A stretch of DNA of 64,000 nucleotides, taken from the NCBI RefSeq assembly GCF_044359855.1, contig NZ_CP132291.1:1736001-1800000 (forward strand), read 5' to 3'. Every line of letters starts with the position of its first letter. The stretch's first letter is position 1. A program made the position numbers and the translations under genes. Origin of the DNA: Rummeliibacillus pycnus_A. Its GTDB lineage: Bacteria; Bacillota; Bacilli; Bacillales_A; Planococcaceae. The notes below the pieces were generated by a model that worked only from the letters and a program-made list of their open reading frames with translations, was not told the origin of the DNA and searched no databases. Below, piece after piece: positions 1 to 7,422 of this stretch.

Positions 1-1387
1 TAAATGCTTTAGAGAGTATAGACTGTTTTAAAATGTCTATCGTGTTTTCTAAGTTCAGAATTCTATTTATTTCTTCTTCATTATCAAACACTTTATCTAA
101 AATTTTTACAATTTCATTTTGTTCTTCGATTGGAGGTAACGGGAAAACATAATTTTTTAAGAATTCTTTAGGAACCCTTTGTTGACCAACAGCACCTGTC
201 ATTTCGGCTTTAGCTTCATATCTGAATTTACTAGCTCTTAAAAAATAATGAACATAATTTTCATTTAACCATTTGGACGTCCTTAATACGTGAAACTCTG
301 TTGAACCAAATCCAATGCCATTAATTAATCCTTTCGCAATTGCAAATTTACCATTTTCCATACATGGAGTTATTTTAGCAAACAAAATATCTTTTTCTAT
401 GAAAAATGTATAACCTTTTTTCACTTTTGAAAATGGTCTCTCCTCAATTTCTAGAATCTTTCCAATTACTTCATCAACTGCCGACATTGGGATAAATGAA
501 CATATTTGTGTATCTTCATATTCAACTTTTAATTTCTTTGGGTTAATTTCGACAACTTCGCCTAATCGAACATTTCTCCATGTACTAGGAATATTTCTAT
601 TTTCTTCAATTTCTACAATGCATGGTGACCCTTTTATTTTGGATAAAGAATCTAAAATTTCATTTATAGGTGTACTTCGATTACTAAAACGCCATTTTTT
701 TGTTAACTTCCCATTGAATGCATTTATTAATACTGATTCTTTACGAAGATCAAACGTTTTCTTCGCTTCATCAATTAAAAGCTTCGCTTCATCAATTTTC
801 CCTAGCAAACGTTCAACTTTTTCAACAATTCGTTGTTGTTCTTTTAACGGTAGTAAAGGAATTCTTTCATTTTTTACACTAGTTAAATTTAGTTCAATTT
901 GATTTGTACTCCCACTCCATAAGTTTTCTAATATGTTTTGAATATACGGACCCGATAACCATCTGAATAAATATCTAGCATCCATTAATTTAGGATTAAC
1001 TCTTATAACAGTAACATGAGAATCTGTAACAGTTGGGGTAATTAAATCTGAATCAATAATTGCTAATCTACCTATAGTTCCTGTACCTGTAGAATTCCAA
1101 AGAATATCATTTTTCCTTAGAAATCTCTCTTCTGTATATTTTTCTAAAGTCGTTTCATCAATATACCTAGCAACAGATAAATCAAAACCACTCCATTGTA
1201 CACATTTTTGTGAAACAACCCTTGCATTTGAAAAATCTACATATTTCGGCGACTTACCTCTTTGTATATAATTACAAACTGATTCTAATTTCACCCAACA
1301 ACTATTTTGTTTCAGTTCATATGGTATCTCACTGTCGATAATTGCATGAGATACTACTTCATCTAAGCTATGTTTCTTCTTAGGCAT
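1..1387 (-). CDS. hsdS: Type I restriction enzyme specificity subunit HsdS (C-terminus beyond window)
   Basis: About 462 codons read from ATG at 1387 to the window edge with no stop, so the last few residues are missing; the family is usually 400-470 residues. Reading the minus strand shows two target-recognition halves, each followed by the conserved 'PLPPIEEQNEIV'/'PLLPLKEQQRIV' segment and a helical spacer (for example the KVERLLGKIDEAKLLI stretch), and the sequence ends near the usual SILSKAF motif. HsdS selects the DNA sequence that the HsdM/HsdR complex methylates or cuts. The start overlaps the hsdM stop by 8 nt and has GAGGTGG just upstream, so translation is probably coupled. The frame is open throughout, with no sign of decay in the visible part. 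Confidence 0.93.
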   Translation of the reverse strand, partial: MPKKKHSLDEVVSHAIIDSEIPYELKQNSCWVKLESVCNYIQRGKSPKYVDFSNARVVSQKCVQWSGFDLSVARYIDETTLEKYTEERFLRKNDILWNSTGTGTIGRLAIIDSDLITPTVTDSHVTVIRVNPKLMDARYLFRWLSGPYIQNILENLWSGSTNQIELNLTSVKNERIPLLPLKEQQRIVEKVERLLGKIDEAKLLIDEAKKTFDLRKESVLINAFNGKLTKKWRFSNRSTPINEILDSLSKIKGSPCIVEIEENRNIPSTWRNVRLGEVVEINPKKLKVEYEDTQICSFIPMSAVDEVIGKILEIEERPFSKVKKGYTFFIEKDILFAKITPCMENGKFAIAKGLINGIGFGSTEFHVLRTSKWLNENYVHYFLRASKFRYEAKAEMTGAVGQQRVPKEFLKNYVFPLPPIEEQNEIVKILDKVFDNEEEINRILNLENTIDILKQSILSKAF

Positions 1388-2804
1388 CCTTATCCACCTC
1401 AATTGCACGCAATTCATCTACTACTTCTGTTAAGAATCCCATTGCTTGCTGAAGTTTTGCAATCGCTTCTTGTGCTGATTCGATTGGATCTGGTAAGTTA
1501 TCATAAGCTGACAATGAATCATCTGCAATTAACCCGATGTCTAAGCTATCATCTTTCTTCGCAATCTCTTCTCGTGAAAAACGGTTCCATCGGTCATCTG
1601 TTATAACATCTCGATCTTCTGCATGGTATGCTACGATGAAGTCTTCAAAGTGTTTTTCTGTTAATGGTGTACGCTTTCCGAAGTTTGGCATATTTGTACG
1701 TAAATCATATACCCAAACATCTTTTGTATTATCTTTATCTGATGTTCCACGAGTAAAGAACAATACATTTGTTTTAACACCTTGAGCATAGAAGATTCCT
1801 GTAGGTAGACGTAAGATCGTGTGTAAGTTACATTTATTCATCAAGTCACGACGAATGTCTGCTCCAACACCTGATTCGAATAATACGTTATCTGGTAGCA
1901 CTACTGCTGCACGTGCTTTTCCGTCAGCTTTTAAACCATTGTAAATTAATTGTAGGAAGTTTAATTGTTTGTTGGATGTTTCATACGTTAAGTCATCACG
2001 TGTTGCACGCTCTCCGCCCTTTTTTGTGCCAAATGGTGGATTTGTTAAGATAACATCGTAGTTTTTCATCCATTTACCATTAGCAGATAATGTATCACCT
2101 TGAACTAGAGGACCTTCAATATCATGTAGTAATGCATTCATAAGAGCAAGTTTATGTGTTTCCTTCACTAGCTCCATACCAGAGAAAGCTTCTTTCTTTT
2201 GGAATTCTGCTTGTGCTGGTTCTAAATCGAAGTAATCATCTGTTTGGTCTTTTACATGACGATCTGCTGCAATCATAAAGCCAAATGTTCCTGCTGCTGG
2301 GTCTGCACAACGTTCTCCAGGCTGTGGATTAACTAAATCAACGATAACATCAATTAATACACGAGGTGTAAAGTATTGTCCTGCACCCGATTTCTTTTCA
2401 TTTGCGTTCTTTTCAAGTAATCCTTCATATAGATTACCTAGGCCTTCTTCTTTAGCATTGTACCATTCTAATCCATCGATAGATTTTATGATTTTCTCCA
2501 AGTTCTTTGGCTCATCAATACTTGTTGAAGCACCATCATAAATTTGACGGATTCTTTCATTTTCAGATTCACCTAATTTTAGTAATAACTTTTGATAGAA
2601 CTTTTTAAGTTCAATTCCTTCTTTTTCTACAAGGTTATCCCAACGATAGCCTTCTGTAATAATGCTTTCTGTATCTTGTTCTTTCATCATTTTCAAAAAT
2701 AGTAAATATGTGAGTTCCGTTACATATTGTTGATATGTAATACCATCATCACGTAATACATTTGATAAGTTCCATAGTTTTGATACAATTTCTTGGTTAT
2801 TCAT
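1380..2804 (-). CDS. hsdM: Type I restriction-modification N6-adenine methyltransferase HsdM
   Basis: The 474-residue protein has an N-terminal helical HsdM_N domain (from MNNQEIVSKLWNLSNVLRDD) and an SAM-dependent N6-adenine methylase domain with motif I DPAAGTFGF (168-176) and catalytic motif IV NPPF (255-258). Together with HsdS it forms the modification enzyme, and HsdR joins to make the restriction complex. GGAGG sits 7 nt before the ATG, and a TATAAT-like -10 box lies at 2837-2842. A hairpin separates it from hsdR upstream, so hsdM-hsdS probably has its own promoter and allows modification to be expressed independently. Length and motifs are complete. Confidence 0.95.
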   Translation of the reverse strand: MNNQEIVSKLWNLSNVLRDDGITYQQYVTELTYLLFLKMMKEQDTESIITEGYRWDNLVEKEGIELKKFYQKLLLKLGESENERIRQIYDGASTSIDEPKNLEKIIKSIDGLEWYNAKEEGLGNLYEGLLEKNANEKKSGAGQYFTPRVLIDVIVDLVNPQPGERCADPAAGTFGFMIAADRHVKDQTDDYFDLEPAQAEFQKKEAFSGMELVKETHKLALMNALLHDIEGPLVQGDTLSANGKWMKNYDVILTNPPFGTKKGGERATRDDLTYETSNKQLNFLQLIYNGLKADGKARAAVVLPDNVLFESGVGADIRRDLMNKCNLHTILRLPTGIFYAQGVKTNVLFFTRGTSDKDNTKDVWVYDLRTNMPNFGKRTPLTEKHFEDFIVAYHAEDRDVITDDRWNRFSREEIAKKDDSLDIGLIADDSLSAYDNLPDPIESAQEAIAKLQQAMGFLTEVVDELRAIEVDKDA

Positions 2805-2836
2805 TTTGTTCCTCCGATTATTCCATTGTCGTCTTT

Positions 2837-2842
2837 ATTATA
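2837..2842 (-). promoter_or_regulatory. Probable -10 box of the hsdM-hsdS promoter
   Basis: TATAAT on the minus strand, about 33 nt before the hsdM ATG and downstream of the hsdR terminator-like hairpin. No convincing -35 hexamer is visible at 17-nt spacing, so the promoter call rests on the -10 box and the position. Confidence 0.4.
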
Positions 2843-2896
2843 TAGAAAAAATTTATTTTATCATAGATACGGCAGCACTATCTGTTACATGAAGAA

Positions 2897-2917
2897 GGCC
2901 CAGCAAATGCTGGACCC
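2897..2917 (-). terminator. Hairpin after hsdR
   Basis: GGTCCAGCA pairs with TGCTGGGCC across a 3-nt loop directly after the hsdR stop at 2922. The following tract is TTCTTC, which is only moderately T-rich, so it may be a partial terminator that lowers read-through from hsdR into hsdM. Confidence 0.55.
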
Positions 2918-2921
2918 ACTA

Positions 2922-5900
2922 TTAAGCATATAAGTTATCATTTATCGTTTCAACGATACTATCAATTGATTCTCCAAATTCACGATGCATAATTTTATAT
3001 CCGCCCTTACTTGCAAAAGGCTCTTCTTGAAAAGCTTCTTTTGGATTTAGCGCTAGTACTGGAACTTGGAGAAGTTGTTTTTCAATTCTATCTAGCCATT
3101 TTTTCTGTCTAGGGTTCCAATTATGCAGTGACATCACTTTATTCATCGCATTTTTAACTCTTGTTTCATGGTCTACTAATGCTTCACCTAGTGCCGCTTG
3201 TCTGATGAAACTAATAATATCTGCTGCAATATCCTCGTTTTTCGTCTGTTTCCAAGCTGTTTGTAAATGTGATTCTTTAAATCCCTTTGTTTCTAGTATA
3301 GTAACGAGAGAACGTAAATCGTCTCTAGTTAAATCCTTTGGCCGTGAACAGATAATTTGTAGTGCAGGTATTTTATTAATATTATTCTTGATATAATCTA
3401 CAAAACCATTTAAAAAATCCTGTGGGCGTTCATTTCCTTTACCATATCCTCTTTCAACTGGCTTGACATAATCAACTTGATGGGATATATATTGTTTTTC
3501 TCCAGTTATACGATATTCACTTAAATACTGGAATAATAGACTATTATTTTGTGCTTGTTGAGGTGTATAGCTCTTAATATCCTGAGCCCAAGCATCAATT
3601 GTAATACCGTGGGATAATTCTTCAAATTTGCGTTTACCTTCATCATCTAATTTTTGCTTACGACGTTGAATTTTGGCCACTAGTTGTTCCCGAAAATAAG
3701 CCGCTTCCTCTTCAGTTTGTGCATTTTGGAAGTCATCGCTAAGTTGTTCAATTGTTTGATTTTGCTTCTTCACAACTGGTTTCATTTCTGTATAAGCCTG
3801 TAATTTATCATAAATTCCAACAGCATCAAAGATATTGAAATGTGTCTTTCCAATTTCGGGACATAATCTTGTAGCTCGACCTAACATTTGGTCGTACAGT
3901 ATACGAGATTGAACACGTCGTAAAAATACTATATTACTAATTGCTGGTACATCGATACCCGTTGTTAGCAAATCGACAGTGACAACGATATTTGGCATAT
4001 TTTCATTTTTAAATTTCTTTATCGCTTCATTTGGTTTATATATTGAACCTGTAATTTTAACAATAGCATCGTCATCCACGACATCACCACGTTCCTCATA
4101 CGATTGTTTCAATAAACGTACAATTAAATCTGCATGATGATCTGTTGCAGCGAAAATAAGTGTTTTTTCTTTGCTCTCAGGGTCAATATAGTTCGTTAGC
4201 TCATCTAATATTGCCTTATTAAAGGATTCTGTTATAACTCGTTTGTTGAACTGTTCTACATCAAAGCGAAGATTATCCTCCATTTTTTCAAGAACAATTT
4301 GGCCAGTCGCTGCATCATAAGCTTCTACTTCTTCATTTTTCTTAAATGATATACCATCTTCAGATAGTTTTGTTTTGAATAGATACGGTGGCTCATGGTC
4401 TACAAGATAACCATCCATAACAGCTTCTGAATAAGAATATTTATAAATAGGCATACCAAAGATTTTTGTGGTATGCAATGCAGGTGTAGCTGTTAAACCC
4501 AAAACAGTTGCATCAAAGTAATCAATAACTCGACGATATTGACTTACATAATCATTTTGGTCAGTAAATAATAGCTCTTCCTCTGTCATTTCACGGTCAC
4601 CTGTATAGCCCCTATGCGCTTCATCAACAATGATAAAGTCATATTGTCCAACTGTCGGCATATCTTCGCCATTATTGTAATAGACACGACGCACCATGCT
4701 TTGTACTGTAGCAATATGAACACGGGTTTCAACTTCTGGCGGCATATTAGCTAATTCACTTATATTATATATATCCGAGAATGCTAATCCTTCAATTTTT
4801 GTATCTTTTAATGAATCAATCGTTTGTTGGCCTAATGGATTACGGTCTACTAAAAATAGTATGCGACGAGCTTTTTTAGATGCAATTAAACGATACATTA
4901 AAGCAATTGCAGTACGTGTTTTACCTGTTCCAGTAGCCATCGCAATTAACATTTTACGCTGACCTACATTGATAGTTTGCTCTGCTGCTAATACGGCTTT
5001 TTGTTGATAGTAGCGTAATCCAAACTTATTAATGTCCATAGCATTCAGTAATTCTGTTGATTCTGAATCATCCTGGTCTAGCAATAATTGCAAGTCCGCT
5101 GGAGAATGCCACCCTTCCAGTGGATGTGCGTGCTTATGTGGGGTACGTGCATCCCAGAACCAGATACCTGATGCATCTGCTAACTGTTTTAGATACGGCC
5201 GACCATTTGTAGCATAGATAAAAGGTACTTGATACTCGCCTTTTACAGGTAAAAATTCCTCATCATCTACTTTAGACAAGTTTTTAGCATATACTTTCGC
5301 TTGACTATCTAAGGATGCAGGAATATTCTTACGCTGAGGTTTTGCTTCAATAATCCCTACTAGCTTTAGTCCAATGAACAAGGCATAGTCAGCACGTCCA
5401 TGTTTTGTCGGCCATTCAGCAATCGCCATATTACGATTCTTTTGAGGGACTGTTTTATGTTTTTGATAGTTAAGTTGTTCTGTATCAACTTCCCATTTTG
5501 CAGCACGTAATTGTTCATCAATGATTGTTCGTGTTTCAGCTTCTGATAGTTGATGTTTATTAATAAATAATTTCGACTTACGTTTACGTTCTTTTTTGTT
5601 TTCAGGTGCTTCTGTTTCTGCATTAGAAGCGACTTTGACTAACTGTTGTTCTAATTCTTTTTCTTTCTCTGCATATTCCGCTTCAAGTGCTTTTAGCTGT
5701 AACTCAAATTGATGTCGTAGCTTTTCTTCATCAGGCACAGGATCTGGTTTATGATATGTAGGGGTTTGAAAATCCCAATCAACATAAACTTCCATAAACC
5801 ATATCGATAAACGAAATGCAAGCTGTACAAGAGCTTCCGCTTCTATTGAAGAACCATAACCAGCTTCGTGCATAGCATAGTTTCCTTTTCTACGCAGTGT

Positions 5901-6152
5901 CTCAAAGATTTCAATTAGTTCTGCTTCAGCTATTCCTTCTCTTCGCATTATATTGATACGATCCACTTGTTTTGCTTGATAAGGCTCAGTCACATTTTCA
6001 GCTGCTAATATAAACTTTGCAATAGTTTCACCAAGCAGTCTCAATTTCATAATAGTTGTGTGTGGGTCTCTATAGATATTCTTTTCCGCACTCTCCCCTA
6101 AATTTTTAAGTACGGTCCATTGTCCTGTAAAGAACATAAAGTTACTATTCAT
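2922..6152 (-). CDS. hsdR: Type I restriction enzyme endonuclease/translocase subunit HsdR (EcoEI-like)
   Basis: The protein is 1076 residues from ATG at 6152. I prefer that start to TTG at 6170 because GGGTGATG lies just upstream of the ATG. Domains in order: an N-terminal DUF4145-like helical region; a charged linker with a coiled coil (about 145-195); the HsdR nuclease core with IEAK (about 268-271); a superfamily 2 helicase with GTGKT (408-412) and DEAH (510-513); and a C-terminal EcoEI-type region. It cuts unmodified DNA after ATP-driven translocation. It is the first gene of the hsdR-hsdM-hsdS locus. Nothing looks truncated, so the system may be active. Confidence 0.94.
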   Translation of the reverse strand: MNSNFMFFTGQWTVLKNLGESAEKNIYRDPHTTIMKLRLLGETIAKFILAAENVTEPYQAKQVDRINIMRREGIAEAELIEIFETLRRKGNYAMHEAGYGSSIEAEALVQLAFRLSIWFMEVYVDWDFQTPTYHKPDPVPDEEKLRHQFELQLKALEAEYAEKEKELEQQLVKVASNAETEAPENKKERKRKSKLFINKHQLSEAETRTIIDEQLRAAKWEVDTEQLNYQKHKTVPQKNRNMAIAEWPTKHGRADYALFIGLKLVGIIEAKPQRKNIPASLDSQAKVYAKNLSKVDDEEFLPVKGEYQVPFIYATNGRPYLKQLADASGIWFWDARTPHKHAHPLEGWHSPADLQLLLDQDDSESTELLNAMDINKFGLRYYQQKAVLAAEQTINVGQRKMLIAMATGTGKTRTAIALMYRLIASKKARRILFLVDRNPLGQQTIDSLKDTKIEGLAFSDIYNISELANMPPEVETRVHIATVQSMVRRVYYNNGEDMPTVGQYDFIIVDEAHRGYTGDREMTEEELLFTDQNDYVSQYRRVIDYFDATVLGLTATPALHTTKIFGMPIYKYSYSEAVMDGYLVDHEPPYLFKTKLSEDGISFKKNEEVEAYDAATGQIVLEKMEDNLRFDVEQFNKRVITESFNKAILDELTNYIDPESKEKTLIFAATDHHADLIVRLLKQSYEERGDVVDDDAIVKITGSIYKPNEAIKKFKNENMPNIVVTVDLLTTGIDVPAISNIVFLRRVQSRILYDQMLGRATRLCPEIGKTHFNIFDAVGIYDKLQAYTEMKPVVKKQNQTIEQLSDDFQNAQTEEEAAYFREQLVAKIQRRKQKLDDEGKRKFEELSHGITIDAWAQDIKSYTPQQAQNNSLLFQYLSEYRITGEKQYISHQVDYVKPVERGYGKGNERPQDFLNGFVDYIKNNINKIPALQIICSRPKDLTRDDLRSLVTILETKGFKESHLQTAWKQTKNEDIAADIISFIRQAALGEALVDHETRVKNAMNKVMSLHNWNPRQKKWLDRIEKQLLQVPVLALNPKEAFQEEPFASKGGYKIMHREFGESIDSIVETINDNLYA

Positions 6153-6277
6153 CACATCACCCGATTTCAAATTATATGTTTATAGGTATATTATACAGTA
6201 TTTACTTAGCATAATATCCTACATTTTGTAAAAGAGGTTTTCAGCAATAAAAATCTTTAATTAAAATGCAAAAGAAA

Positions 6278-6300
6278 AAAACCATCTACTAGATGGTTTT
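6278..6300. terminator. Bidirectional hairpin upstream of hsdR
   Basis: AAAACCATCT pairs with AGATGGTTTT around a 3-nt loop, with A-rich and T-rich flanks on the two sides. It separates hsdR from the decayed integrase and could work on either strand. Confidence 0.6.
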
Positions 6301-6539
6301 TAATAAATTTAATTTAGTAATCAAAGATAATGTAATAACATCCATTTAGATATTCTTTGTATATTGCTATTCGCTTCTATTCGATCTATTTAATAAAATC
6401 AATATTTTTTTACCGGTATTTTTCTTATAATCAGTGATATTTTTGAACATTTTTGCAAAGTTCAACATCGAAATAAAAAACATCGTGAAGAAAAAATTCT
6501 ACTTCTAGAAAAAGGGTATATTTTCCTCTATAATTTGCC

Positions 6540-6878
6540 TTATTAAATCATACGCAGCTAAAGTGTTAGATTTTGCTATCAAGCGTGGTTATTTTCAAAC
6601 AAATCCATTTGCTCTAAAAGAAAGAAAATTTTTATTCACGTGAACAACTAATTGAGTTTTATCATGTGTACAAAACCAAATACGATCCTAATATGATAAT
6701 ACATGGTTTACGACATACACACTGCTCCTTACTTTTTGAAGCGGGCGTAAGTATTAAAGAAGTGCAAGATCGGTTAGGACATAGTGATGTCAAGACAACG
6801 ATGAACATCTATGCACACGTTACAGAAAAAGCCAAAGAAGTAGCTATTCAAAAATTTGAAAGCTATCTTAACATTTAA
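6540..6878 (+). pseudogene. Decayed tyrosine integrase of the older ssrA-targeted element
   Basis: The last 70 codons (6666-6878) are open and contain the box II motif HGLRHTH, the LGHSDVKTT segment and the nucleophile context MNIYAHVT. Upstream, stretches such as AAKVLDFAIKRGYFQTNPF and FYSREQLIEF (frameshifted) match the corresponding parts of the intact integrase at 46389-47555, but in broken frames with large deletions. Only fragments of the catalytic domain remain, so it is certainly inactive. It lies 120 bp from the 7001 att site, exactly as the intact copy lies beside ssrA, which identifies it as the integrase of the element to the left. Confidence 0.88.
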
Positions 6879-6939
6879 ACTTGAATACGTTTTTGACTAC
6901 GTTCAAATGAAATTCATTGAAATTCAATGAAATATAAAA

Positions 6940-6976
6940 AGTGCCAAAAACCTTATTTATCAAGGATTTTGACACT
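6940..6976 (-). terminator. Element-end terminator, sister copy of the ssrA terminator
   Basis: Read on the minus strand this is a long hairpin (AGTGTCAAAA ... TTTTTGGCACT) followed by TTTTT. The order integrase - hairpin - TATGGAGACGGTGGG is the same as at 47640-47717. It presumably ended the ssrA transcript when the older element lay next to ssrA. Confidence 0.6.
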
Positions 6977-7000
6977 CATTGAAATCGTATGATTTCGTAA

Positions 7001-7015
7001 TATGGAGACGGTGGG
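7001..7015. repeat. Left attachment site of the 40.7-kb element (displaced ssrA 3' end)
   Basis: TATGGAGACGGTGGG is identical to 47703-47717, where it is the last 13 nt of the tmRNA gene plus 2 bp. The sequence to its right (TGTTACTG) no longer matches ssrA, as expected for an element junction. The sequence to its left resembles the integrase-proximal end of the second element. It therefore marks the junction between two tandem elements. Confidence 0.85.
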
Positions 7016-7119
7016 TGTTACTGATTCAAAATCCTAAAACCCTTTAATATCAATGTTTATAAGGCTTTTTTGACCATTAAAAAATGTTCTTACAAAGGAA
7101 TTAATAAGGTTTTACTAAT

Positions 7120-7134
7120 TTGCTTACGGAGACG
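7120..7134 (+). repeat. 15-bp repeat near the left end, inverted copy beside the integrase
   Basis: TTGCTTACGGAGACG here recurs exactly on the opposite strand at 46358-46372, just before the integrase gene. It shares GGAGACG with the att core. It may be an integrase-binding site; this is inference from position and identity. Confidence 0.5.
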
Positions 7135-7179
7135 AAAGATTAAATGTAAAAGATCTTGTATAAACAATTTTATTAGTAC

Positions 7180-7422
7180 TTGAAAAAAATTCTACGAGTT
7201 TTAATATTAATCCTGTCCACAGTTAATTATTCACTATTGTATATTTTTAAATATTATTTAACAGAAGGCGAATATTTAACCTTCTTTTCTCAGCTTGTGT
7301 GGACCTTTTTTACACAGTTCTTGTTATTTAACCGGGATTCGGGTGCAGTTCACTTTATACAAGGCTTTTATTTAATATTATTTTCTTTCCTTTCTATCTC
7401 TCCCAACTTAATCATACAATAA
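7180..7422 (+). CDS. Doubtful small hydrophobic ORF
   Basis: The 80-codon frame starts with TTG, has no clear ribosome-binding site, and overlaps the 3' end of the KAP NTPase gene by 55 bp on the other strand. It is hydrophobic in its first half. I recognise no family, and it may be a chance frame in AT-rich DNA next to the att site. Confidence 0.15.
   Translation: MKKILRVLILILSTVNYSLLYIFKYYLTEGEYLTFFSQLVWTFFTQFLLFNRDSGAVHFIQGFYLILFSFLSISPNLIIQ

Noticed and set aside
1..7000. Possibility that the type I RM locus belongs to the 40.7-kb element
   Set aside because: An integrase fossil and the 7001 att site separate it from the island, and the order of parts shows an end of a different element there.
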